Of a stretch of 64,000 bases of DNA, positions 49,449 through 60,623 are shown one piece after another (within the stretch, counting starts at the first letter, position 1; each line of letters opens with the position of its first letter). This DNA comes from Leuctra nigra (taxonomy: Eukaryota; Arthropoda; Insecta; Plecoptera; Leuctridae). The stretch covers positions 36,444,964 through 36,508,963 of the forward strand of contig OW203761.1 in assembly GCA_934045905.1 (NCBI GenBank). The letters run 5' to 3'. The notes under the pieces were generated by a model. It ran no database searches. It was not told the DNA's origin and was given only the letters and a program-made list of their open reading frames with translations. A program made the position numbers and the translations under genes.

Positions 49449-49720
49449 CTTCACGTCGCCCTGTTCTGCAGCGAGGCTAATGGCGACGGATGAATGATGA
49501 TGATGATGATGATTGGGAGATGGTGGTGAAGAGAAGGTAAGGATGGTAGGTGGGAAGGAGGCGGTCGTGGCCTATTAGAAGGGCACCTTCCCAGCATTTA
49601 CCTGACGACTGAGGGAATACCACGAAAAAACCCCAGTCAGGAAGGACGGCCTCGGGAATCGAACCCGGGCCTCCGGAATACAAGTTCAGAGCGTTACCAC
49701 TCGGCCAACCTGTTCCGTAC
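49405..49720 (-). mobile_element. tRNA-derived SINE with 7-bp target duplication
   Basis: On the minus strand the 5' end carries box A (TTGGCCGAGTGGTAACGCTC) and box B (GGGTTCGATTCCC), the RNA polymerase III promoter of tRNA-derived SINEs. It is followed by a body with TGGTATTCCCTCAGTCGTCA, a short (ATC)n and a 3' tail of 31 C then 14 A. AATTGCT flanks it on both sides (49398-49404 and 49721-49727), a perfect target-site duplication. The 81-codon minus-strand ORF through it is spurious. Intact duplication and promoter suggest a fairly recent insertion. Confidence 0.9.
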
Positions 49721-50546
49721 AATTGCTAAACACTTTTTATTCTAACATGCATTTACCAGCAATTGTGTGATAAGAATGAAAGTTTCAGAAATCTGTTTAC
49801 TTAGTGAACTCGGGAAGTGGAAATGCACATACTTGTTATAGTATTTAAAGTCTATTATCCTTAGAAACTTCAATTGTCACTGCTCTACGAAATTATATTA
49901 CGTGATATTGTCCTCATTTAAAACTACTCCTCGAGCTACTACTGCTCAAGTCGTTAGTGCTGCGTTTCAACTTGTTAACGTAAACCACGCTCTGACGTGC
50001 TCGAAGTTTATGATCTACGACTCGGCTAAACTATACGCGACGTTTTTGCGTCTCGGTTCTGTTGCGGGGTGTTTATTTTCTGTCTTCGATGTTGCGGATT
50101 TTAAGGGAACTTCCGCTTCCTCGTTTACAAAGTTTAATTAAAACCGATTGAAATTCGGTAATAGAAAATATATTCTGAGAGGTGAATTAAATCATGCTAT
50201 AGCTGATAATATCTTGGATGGTTGTACGATTTATAACTCCAATAATTGAATGCTTTTGTTAATGAAATGCAATTAAGAGTTGAACAATTTACGAGTCAAT
50301 TCGTGACGCAAGAGTAATGATGAACTTTGTACGAATCTACATTTTGTAAAAATGAAATAATAATATTTGAGAAGCAAAGGCCACAGAACGCAATATGATT
50401 GTTAATTGAAATCTCTTCTTTCAATTAAATCCTCTGTATGTACATTCGCAGTCCTCTTTTAATTCTATTGTGTGGTTTAGGTCGAATTGCATTTGTCTAA
50501 TTAATGTAACTTTGATGGCCGACTCGCCAAAGAGTCCACGGTTTGG

Positions 50547-50563
50547 CCACCAGGGGGTCTAGC
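50547..50563 (+). promoter_or_regulatory. Candidate CTCF-type site
   Basis: CCACCAGGGGGTCTAGC matches the core of the conserved CTCF motif (CCACCAGGGGGCGC) except at the end. It lies in a CpG-rich block (50.5-50.8 kb) with no coding potential. Motif matches alone are weak evidence of binding. Confidence 0.35.
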
Positions 50564-52334
50564 ACTCGCGATTCTCGGTGGTTTGATTAGAGGGTCGACT
50601 AATTTACACAGATGAAATGAGTTCTGGGCAAAGTCAATAGTGGCTCTGCCTGTCGGGGTGTCGAGGAATTACAGTCGGCGGCGTTGCGGCGTTGACAAGT
50701 CGACGCTTATGCGGTCAGCTTAGCCATTCAACGCTAGCCGGACTTTCGCTAGCTGGATAAACAACTTAAAGGGAGAATAATATTATTAAACTTTGTGCAA
50801 CATATCTCTGGAAGTGTGTGGTTAGTTCGCCGGCTTATTTGTCCGAATAATCGCAGAGCCGGGCTAAGATTTCACTCGTATGGGGCAACAAATCAAGTCA
50901 CTAGAAGAGATGGGGAGTAAGGAGGAAAGTCTTGTTATTTGTAAAAGCAAGGTAGCAATATAGCGGCAACTTCTCATTTCAGTGAGGCAAAGGATTGAAT
51001 TACGAAGGGATGGGATGAAGAATTCCGCAATCTCTGGCTATATGCCTTCTCTCACCCTCCTCGACCGTCCGCAAGAGAACAAAAACATAATTGAGCCAAC
51101 GTTTCAACCGGACCTGATTGGAACGCTCCAGTTTCAGATAAAACAAGAGCTGGGCTTTCTTATACCGCTCTCTCCACAAACTTTGCTAGATAGATCCCGG
51201 TAGACCGATATTGCAATTTCTCAATAGGCCCATAAGCCTAATTGGTCCCCGATTTCAGTAATTCCCTAAAGCTGCTTCTACCCGAGTTTGACTTCGAAGA
51301 GACGATCATGAAGTTGCAATTCGGGCGAACCAATGAGACGTAAGAGTCACTCGAGTCATTGATTGCGACCTCTTTATGACCCCATCGGAGATGTCACGGC
51401 TGCCAACTGACCGTCCGCTGACCACGTCTTCTGTTGTAGAGAAAGCAATAAATTCTTTCGGTTCATCAGAATAAAGGGGCGTGATTTGGATGCGATACGA
51501 CCCCCAGCTATAAAGCTTTATACGCTCAGCAAGCGGAAATTTGAAATCGTAAAGTAAACATGGCCAGACGTTTTACAATACATCGACCGACAGACAAAAG
51601 CAAAATTCACATCAGTATTATTTTCGTTGCCAAAAAGCTTGGAGAAAGTCTTGAAAGATACATTGCCCTGATTTTAACAGTAATGGTAATAAATAGGGCC
51701 ATTTGTTAAAGCAAATGATTCAATTATTTTGCCAATCGAAACGGTCTGCTTTTCTGTCTTCAGTTTCAGCTGTTTCACCTCTAAGCCGTTGTAAAACAAA
51801 TCGTAGGGGCGTTATGTTACATGAGGGGTGAATTTCACTACGCCCCTCGTTTGTACCAGGAGAAGGAAGATTCGGATGCCGCCAATTATTTACCGCCCGC
51901 TTGACTAAGCTCGGAGTTGGACGTGATAATACCGGGGTAGTATTGATGAATATTCAGCCCAACCGATTAGCGACGTCGAATCAGTGAACGATGAAGACAC
52001 GTCGACGTCGGGTGTTCACGCCGCGACGCCTGGCTCGGAGCTAGACGGATGAAATGTCGAGTCACAACACTCGACCCACTTTTCCACGTCGCACTCGTTG
52101 CAAAACCACCAAATAATAATTGACAAATCGCCATTAAATCGAGATGAAACGTTACGGCCAATTAATTTAGCGAGACGAGCGTTGGGAACTAATTAATCAA
52201 ACTCCTGATCAAAACTCGCATCAGTTCATTGACTGCGCTGCGTTCATCAATTATTTATTGGTGAGTTTTATTCACCTTCATCAGCGATGGATTAATGGTT
52301 TCGGTGATGACGAGGCATCATTTTGTTGGTCCGG

Positions 52335-52430
52335 ACTTCGTTTTGTCGCGGATGAATGGAAGTATCGAACTAGGGACTATGTTTCGGGGCGGATGAATTG
52401 TCGGCGGGCACGTGACAAAGCAGTCGAACA
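52335..52430. repeat. Short duplicated segment, copy 1 (partner 53000-53090)
   Basis: TTTTGTCGCGGATG, GAACTAG, ATG/ATTTCG, GCGGATGAAT and GCACGTG occur in the same order in both segments, about 665 bases apart, within CpG-rich non-coding DNA. Confidence 0.5.
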
Positions 52431-52999
52431 TGCTTTGTAAGGAACCCAGACGTGTCTAGAGAGGAAGAGAAACCCTATATCATCTCCCTTGACCCGAAAT
52501 GCTACATTTTAAAGCTCACTTTTATTTTTTTCTTGAAAGTGACATGTCAATGACAATTGGAAGATTTTTCGAAAAACTCTCCCAGACACAACTCACGAGT
52601 TAGCTCATTCCTTTGCTATTGAATATGAGATTACACATAGAATATTCACTGCGGGTCAATGAGGCTGGTTGATAGCTACTAGCTCATGCTCGCGTCATCA
52701 CCGACAAAACGAACTTCAAAAACATCCTCTGATCCCCGCCTTGATAGATTCTAACCCTACTTATCCCCGGGGCTTAAACGGCATCATGAATATGCTTCAG
52801 ATGCTTGTTTTGCCAAAAGTTTAAGTAATCATGTGTGAATCGCCCGTCCCAAGCGCTTAGCCGCAAACCCCGAGGGAACTAAAGCGAATTTCATTCCAAT
52901 TTTATATAACATTTTCAAATTATCACAGAGAATGAGCTGTACTCAAAATGAAACATTGTTCATGACTCTCTTGACGTTATCATCACTAATTGGGACTGC

Positions 53000-53090
53000 T
53001 TTTTGTCGCGGATGTACAACGTATCTTTTACCAAGGAACTAGATTTCGACGCGGATGAATCTCTGGCAGCACGTGCTCGCGGGCGTGGAT
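53000..53090. repeat. Short duplicated segment, copy 2 (partner 52335-52430)
   Basis: Partner of the copy at 52.3 kb; same block order with small insertions. Two small ORFs over it on the minus strand are in different frames and unsupported. Confidence 0.5.
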
Positions 53091-54230
53091 AACCGACAAG
53101 GTTGAACTGACAGCTGGAGGGATACGACGGGAACATTCGGACATGGTCGGCAGTAAGTAAGTTGGAATTGATTTCATTAGCGGGGGACGGGAGGGAGGAC
53201 ATGGTGTAGGTTGAGGTAGTATTGATGGGAGCTTTCTCTCTCCCATCCCCCTCGAGGCCTATCCGTCAATTGGTGCACGGATCCGCCCTACTAGTTGAGA
53301 ACACCGGAGGGCAAAACCATGTAAAGTGGAGGGACGAGTAAAACGATGTTACCAATCACATTTGAGAAACGGAGACGAATTGGGGAGCCAAATTCTCACT
53401 TTGAAAAAGACGTTTGTGGCTGGAAATGGTTCTAGCCAAGTCTTGAAGAAACGGTCATGAAATCCCTGGATTTTGGCTGCTTGTACCATTGCATTTTCCA
53501 TTCAATGAACAGCATATCTTGCCCGCTTACTGCAAAAAGTTACTAACTGACATTTTGAGTTCTGAAATCATTGAGATACAACATAGGTACTTAGCTCTGA
53601 ATAAAAAAAACATTCGAATCTCAAAACACCCTACAATATCCGAATAGATATTTTTCGCTAAAGTATTTTTTATTTATTGTTTTTTGGCGAATTTTTCCAA
53701 AATGTATGTAAGTGACTATTTAAGTAAAATTAGTCCACGAAATATGATGATTCTATAATTTGTCAAACAGTTGTGTAGCAGCAATTCGTTTGTTTAGCAA
53801 TGTCGCTACTTTCTGCAAACAAGTGACCATTATTTACTCCTTTACAAAGCATAGGTATCATCAAATGAATTCATTAAAAGTGTTGGAGAGATAATTTGAG
53901 TGCAGAATATAGCGTGCTTTTAAGTCAAATCATTTTATCCATTACCTGAGTAGTAAGTTTAAGGCAGTGGTTAAGGGCAACATTGTAAGCCATTACTACG
54001 AGTTGAGGAAAAGTTCAAAAGAATTTTCATATTTTATATTGTTAAAATATTGTATGTCAAAACTAATAAAATAAATAGAGAACTGTAATTGGCATAAAGA
54101 ACTGAGATACAATTATTACAGTGTAATTATATAGAGAAAGCCTCAAGCAATGAAACACTTGTATAAATTTGATTTTATATCCCGTTGTTTTGTTTTGCAA
54201 AGGCTGGCAAATATACTCTCCTGATAAGCC

Positions 54231-54243
54231 GGCACCTCCACGA
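54231..54243 (+). repeat. GGCACCTCCACGA motif copy
   Basis: Shares GGCACCTCCAC with the 2.0-kb cluster; preceded by AAGCC, similar to the copies near 19.18 and 41.6 kb. Confidence 0.45.
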
Positions 54244-55344
54244 CTCCGTCACAAATATCAACCATCACGTACTTATCTATCATTCAGCGCTACCTATTTA
54301 CATCTTTTACAAGCTCGGTTTAATCAATCATCGCTAAAACAAATAGAGATTTAATCAGATTTACTTCCTGGATTATTCAGTGAAGATCGTTTATTATTCA
54401 TGAAATGACAGTAGAACGTGGGTATAATTTTCATCAATAAACATCAACTGTTTGTATCTCTCTAGAGCTACAATATATTTTATAGATTTAATCTAAAAAT
54501 AAATAAAGCTGATTAGTTAAGAAGCTATAAGTTAACCTAATAATGAATCTCTTTTACAACTTCTTTATAATTCCAAAATCTTTTAATCGTATCACACTGT
54601 ATAGGTGAGCAAAGTATACAGCATAATTACGAGCTTAATTAAGAATTTACCGACAATAAAAGGAAACTCCTAATGAAGGAAAACTTTGAGTTGTTATAAG
54701 TTGTTATAAGAAAGTCATTAGACTCTGGTCTGGTGCGTAACTTGTTTGAGGAGGGGCAAGTCTGGGTCGGCATTTAAACCTTCGCCCTGCGAAATGGTTT
54801 CATTAAGTTTTTATCAGTAGCGTTATGTATTATTCAGTATGTGCGTGTCGGCCCACTTATTTGTACTTCTAATGCAAATAGTATGATAACATTGTATTTG
54901 GTTGAAAGGTTTTGAGTTACAGCAGTTATATCTTTGGATTTTATAAACACCACTTTCTCTATTATTTTAGTTTTTATGAACGAGATTAATTTTATTCAAG
55001 GCTTCAGTAAACATTATTTAAAAGTGTTAGTTTACAAGAAGATAAATATGATTTGATTTAATAAATACGAACCACTATAGAGAAATTTTCCCGTGGCCTA
55101 TGTTTTCGCATTTTACTAAATTTTATGAAAGTGCCTATAAAATGGTCAATATTACAATATTGTATTATGTTTTCTGCTAACAACGAAATAAAATCCGTGT
55201 TACTGCCATTTAGCATACAAACTCCTACAGTGATGTAGATAGCTTTATGAACTTCCTAGCCATGATTTAAAAGTGTTAATAAACAATAATTTTTGAAAAT
55301 AGGGGATGTCCCACCAACAAATACCAACATGCTCCTAAATCAGT

Positions 55345-55484
55345 CAGTGGCCAGAAGGTATATTATATAACGTTTTCCCAATTCCATTCTGATGGAATCA
55401 GGTCACGGCCATAAGGATTAACATTGCATGGAATCGAATTCCATCAGAATTGGAAAGGTTAAAGTTCTAGAATAGGGCTCCAGA
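55345..55484. mobile_element. 140-bp MITE, same family as 30.7 kb
   Basis: Its right half (ATTGCATGGAATCGAATTCC … AGAATAGGGCTCC) aligns with 30719-30780 and partly inverts onto its own left half around CAATTCCATTCTGATGGAAT. No coding capacity; ends eroded. Confidence 0.55.
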
Positions 55485-56012
55485 CTAGATGAACTGTCAG
55501 CACAGACAAGTTTCCAACAGGATGGCAGTGGATTTATCCATAAGGTTACAGAGTGCCTCGCCAAACATGTCAAACACTATTGAAGGACCGACTCCTTTTT
55601 TTACTCTTTTGACACGGACCTCATTTTTTTGTCTGTTACTGCGGATATACAGGTCAAACCGTTCAACGATCGATCTAAAATTCGATCTACAAGATAATGT
55701 AGAGCTATTATTTTTCGAAATTCATTGTTTGGAATTAAAATAAATATAGGTATTTCTCCTTATTGGCTGAAATACTAAAACTGTCGGATAAAGTTCAAAT
55801 AAAGTTCAAATTTGCAAGGTCATTAGCACTCCATTTCTCTTATTTTACAAATGTTCAGCTTAATAGCTCAAGAACGTATGCACTTCTTGAGATTTTTAAC
55901 TCATTGAAATAGCACTTTTTCAAAAGTGATGGCATCGACAAAATAATCCACTGAAAATCGATCTCGTTTGCTTTATGTACCAGTTTCAATGAAAGCAGAT
56001 ACTTTTATGTTG

Positions 56013-56125
56013 ATTGAGTGTATCATATTTCAATTCAATATGGATGATGTTTTCTGTGCGTTACGGAATCCGGTTCAAGATTTTGCACGTATCAGTGCTC
56101 GCTTATTAACAAGCTACACAGAGCG
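56013..56125. repeat. Dispersed repeat, copy 2 (partner at 13.3 kb)
   Basis: Same orientation and order as 13250-13360: TTGATTGAGTGTATC, then ATTTTGCACGTATCAGTGCTC. Family unknown. Confidence 0.5.
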
Positions 56126-56415
56126 TTTCTAGTATTGTTAAAAGGCTGAAAAGAACAAAATAAAGTGAGTTGAAATATTATGTATTCCGAATAAGATATC
56201 GCTGTGCTTGTTCAATACTAATACAACTTAAAAACGAGGGACTGAAAACAAAAATGAGCGGCCATTATGTACAAGTATTTTTATTGACTTTGTGTTGTCG
56301 TACTAATTGACCTGAAAGAGTTTGAAATTCCGATTCTGATGATACCAACACCTCAAAAAAACAATTTGTTTATTTGTATTAGGACCGGGTTTTCAATGCT
56401 CTGTTAAAACCAGTG

Positions 56416-56675
56416 TTAAGTTCTGTACCTCAAAGGTAGAAGGCCGGAAGTAAATTTTTCTCGATTTTGCGTTGCATACTTTTGGAGTTATGTCAACAAA
56501 GCAATGTATTTGCAGTTTGACTGATAACAAATGTTGAAGTATTCTTTTACTCAATGACTTACACTCAATAACATGACAAATGATTGGATGAATGCAGAAT
56601 TACTGGGGTTTGAGCTCGCCTAAAGAATAATTGAAATGGATGTCCGGCCTTCTACCTCTGAGGTACAAAGTATAA
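56416..56675. mobile_element. 260-bp MITE with ~26-bp inverted ends
   Basis: GTACCTCAAAGGTAGAAGGC at the left (56425 on) is the inverse of CCTTCTACCTCTGAGGTAC at the right (to 56664) with one mismatch, continuing through CCGGA. Weaker matching extends outward to about 56416 and 56675. The interior is non-coding. Confidence 0.75.
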
Positions 56676-58434
56676 GTGGTCATTCAAGGAATTCCATTGT
56701 TTGTTACGATGGTAATATTGTCCAAATCAACTATTTAAAATCCATCAGAGAATTGAGAAACTAGTCCTTTGTATTAAACTAGCAGAGCGATATATAGATT
56801 GACATGTCATCCATAGTGAATAGAAAATATTACATCAACACACTATTGACCACTTATCTATCATCCAGCATGCAGCGGAAGGATTATCGTTCGTCATTGA
56901 CATGCCCTATTAGTAAAACATATTTAGAAAGTTTGATGGAGATTAAGTTTGTTGAGGATAAGGAGAGACAAGGAGGAATGGGAGGGAGTTAATTGCTCAA
57001 AATGACTGTAACGTTTCTATGTTGAAAGACGAAAAGACGAATCCAAGTGAAAAGCTCCATTTTAATTGTGCTGCTTCAAGTCGAAGTAGTTTCTCTTGTC
57101 GTCGCCATTGCGTCTGTAAACACAGGGGAGCCAATCTGATGGCATTACTTAGATCTCTTCCCTATAGTTCCTCCGTCAGTGAAACAATCAATGTAAAGCT
57201 GATTGTGAGGACAACACGGCTATTTTAGCTTAAGCTCGGGGATTATAATAAGAACAGTGAGAGTGTAAGAGGAGCGGCTACCAATTTCCCGCTCCGGTAA
57301 TTTCTACTTCGTGCCAGCAAGGAAAAGCTAGCGGCATGGCTCAGGGGGCGCCAAACGGTGGAGACATGGACAGGGTGCGTGGAAGTAGCATTCAAGAGGT
57401 GATTTGTCTCCTTTTCCTTAATCAATTCAAGAGAAATCGTTCAAACGTGAGAACATTAATCCATGGAGAAGTTATGAAAAATCTGTAATTCTGCGTAAGT
57501 AAATTGAATTTGGAAATTGTCTAAAGCTTTTTTCCTCCATTGGGAGAGAGAGAGAAATTAAAATGTAATTTGATTTCGAAATCTACGTTCTGATTTATTT
57601 CTCCTTTTCTTATAAAATCCCAAGATTTTTGTTCTTTGTTATCACGTTTTGATAAATTAATTACAAATGTCAAACGTGTGTTTCGGCGCATTGTTTGGTT
57701 GGCAAGCCCTGCATTAGGGCTTTGTTCCGGTGACATCAAATTAACACAGAGCAGCACTCTAAGGCCGCCTGCCGCCTTTACTCTCATTCTTACTCGCCGC
57801 CCTTCTCGACTACCGATCGTCTCTTGTTTTACGAGCTAAGAGCCCAACACGCAATAAAGATTCAAACGCTTTTCACAGTCAGCCCACAACAGTAGCCTAC
57901 AAACGAAATGAACTTTCTTGACGCACGTTCTCTAGAAGACCACACGAAAATGTGCTAAAAGAAGAACTTTAATGAGGCAAAGTAAAAATCAGTAAATAGC
58001 TTTTTAAGTTGATTTTATATTAAGTATAAAGAGTCCATAAAGTGTATCATAGGTCGTCTCATTATCATCAAAATTCTCGAGAAATAAAATAAAATTGGTT
58101 GAGAGCAAACTTGCCCGGAGCATAAAAAATTCGCTCTAGATGAAGTTGCCAAGTAGAGTTGAACATAGTTCGCTCAAGTAACTTTGTTTTCTGTTTATTT
58201 TTCTTGAATGAAGCCTAAAGTAATGAGAGTTCATTTCTTTCAATTTATTTCTAAATTAAAAAATCTTTTCACGACACTAAGTCGGGAACGTCGACGACGA
58301 TGGTTTGCCTAATTACGCGGGAGTGGCACCGAGGACTAGGCGCTTAGATCTTTGCTATGATTTGGCATTAGGGTGGGAAATGAAATCTCGGGGAAATCGA
58401 GTCAGACTCCCCCTTTTCTTAGCAACCCCAAGAC

Positions 58435-58450
58435 CCGGATCCTCCACCAA
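58435..58450 (+). repeat. Partial copy of the CCTCCACCAA motif
   Basis: CCGGATCCTCCACCAA keeps the right half of the 17-bp motif. Chance is possible for this one. Confidence 0.3.
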
Positions 58451-60606
58451 ATGAAATGTTGCGAGCCAGAAAATTGTTACCAACTTGATAATTGCGCTGT
58501 AAAGTTTAAGAGATTGCAAGACGAGTTCACAATTGCGGAAAATTGAAAAAAGAGAATCTAGAACTTTACGTCAAATCGTTCTATACGAGTCAGCCGTGCA
58601 TATGGTATTGACGAATATCATTTTATTCCAAACCCTAAAGTAAACTTTCCAATTTAATGTTTCATACAAAAGTAATGCATTTCCATTTTCTCGTAAACTT
58701 TTGGAATTAATGTTTCTTAAATATGATTAAAGAGACGCTTGGGCGCGTCTCAAGAGTTAATGAAAATACGAGAAAATAATAAACTGCACAGCTTTTAATT
58801 ACTTGACTCCTTTTAAAGGAAAAAACATATAATTAGAAATGATGGAGAAGTTTAAGGAACAAACGTTGTAACTTATAAATTGTGGGTTGCGTTTCGTTTG
58901 AAAATCTTTCCTCTTCACAGTCGATCGCATTGACTATGGTCTAATCAAGTACGAAGAACTTGTAAGTTTCTAGTTCGAGAATGGTGCCTTCTCAAGTTAC
59001 TACCTATGTTCTAGCAGCAGATTATTACCGAACTAACAGTGGAGTCTTCTTAAACGCAGCCACGAGGAAATCCATTCCTTCGAATATCTCGAAGTAGACG
59101 CGTTTCCTATAATTATCTTCTATTATATTCGAATTTTACAGTTTACTTCATGAGCCATTTTGCTGTCCTTAATAGAAGATATCATGATAATTAGATAACT
59201 GCATGATAACTGCTTATTATACTAAAATGATACTTATATTACAAAGAGTAAGAATATAAGTTCGAAACTATACGGTGCCGTTTGCTCAAAGTTAGGAGAA
59301 TTGTCTAATGCCAACTGAATTGAAGAAAACAAACCTCTATGTTTGACAAAGATCAAAGTTAAGGATTATTAGTCAACATTATACCTTTCAGTAAAAAATG
59401 TGTTGTACAGACAGGTATTACAGAAGTACGTAAGTTACAGAGTGCTACAACAAGAGTCAAATGTATTCAAAATTAGTTACGTGTTGACATCACAAACTAC
59501 CGTACGACAGAGCTTATAAGGCAGACAAAGGTGGTGAGACTTTATCAATCTGTGCCTAGTGTTTTCACGCAAGTACTCTGGTAATGCTCTGGTTCACATG
59601 ATGAGGTTTGCTCCAGTGTTTTACTCTGGTAATCAATATAAGTACTAGATGTTAGGTGGTAAGAAGGGCGGTGGGTGGGACGGAGGGGGCTGTTTTACGC
59701 TCATGCTCAAGCACACGGGGAAAGCAGAAGGAAATGCCATATTCATGACTCTTTCCTCCCCTTTCGGAGCAATAGCAAGCTCAAAGGACCAATTTATATG
59801 CAAAATACAGTGTAGTAGAGTCGAGTCATATATATTATCGATTCCACAAGCATCTCGACTATTTTTTTTGTATTTACTTTCAATCTCGCGATGAGGATAC
59901 AGATTCTGTGAGACATTACGTAGTCACATATTGAGATAAACTTTAGTGTGTAAATAGATGAAATTGCTTGCGCACAATCTGTATAAAGCACATTACCTTA
60001 TAATAACTTTTGAATTAAAATCTGTGAGGCAGGGTATTTAATAAGTGTACACAGACGCGTTTATAAAGCTTATAATCGCTGCGAGGGAGATAGTTTTCTC
60101 TCTGCGCCGTAGCGAGTGATAAGAGAGGAAAGGGTGGGATGATAACGTCGACCGCATTGCGTGTTTCCTAGGTGATACACCTGCAGGGCTTTCAGAGACT
60201 TCATTCACGAGTTTTCCCAGGGTACTGAAGCACGACCCCGGACCAACGGCCGAGAAGAAAATGCTCCCCTCAGACTTGAGACTGTCTGACCGTCGCGCCG
60301 AACTTCGTCACAACTTACATTGCTCGGAATCATTGCCCGTGGTTTATTGGCGGAGATGATACAACGGACTGTTTTATTGGTGTGTGTCTGCGTGTGTTAT
60401 TTTTTGTGGAGATATTGATCGTTTTGGAACATTAGTCCCATCATAAAAAGTCGCAAGTCAAATCCCCTAATGGACTTTGCCTTGAGTAAATAACCGTAAC
60501 TTTTTCTTTCTCTGCAGTTGGAGGTGCTGAGCACAGAAAGAAACGCTATTAGTAGAACTGAACATTTTATAGCACGGAATTAGTTGATTACTTTCAAATG
60601 TGCATC

Positions 60607-60623
60607 TTGGTGGAGGTGCCGTG
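60607..60623 (-). repeat. Exact inverted copy of the 17-bp motif
   Basis: TTGGTGGAGGTGCCGTG is the exact reverse complement of CACGGCACCTCCACCAA from the 2.0-kb cluster, 58 kb away. The next bases (TTCTA) also nearly match the inverse of TCTAA preceding the first cluster copy. Confidence 0.7.

Larger units (their letters stand above)
49728..54165. other. Non-coding interval with CpG-rich blocks
   Basis: CpG-rich blocks lie at about 50.5-50.8, 51.8-52.45 and 53.0-53.35 kb, separated by AT-rich DNA. The 52.16-52.2 kb segment has several homeodomain-type TAATTA/ATTAAT sites. ORFs are short and lack domains. The composition is that of enhancers or conserved non-coding DNA rather than repeats, but conservation cannot be judged from one sequence. 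Confidence 0.45.

Noticed and set aside
49650..49710. tRNA gene on the minus strand (box A and box B present)
   Set aside because: No acceptor stem or anticodon arm can be formed. The promoter boxes belong to a SINE with tail and target duplication.
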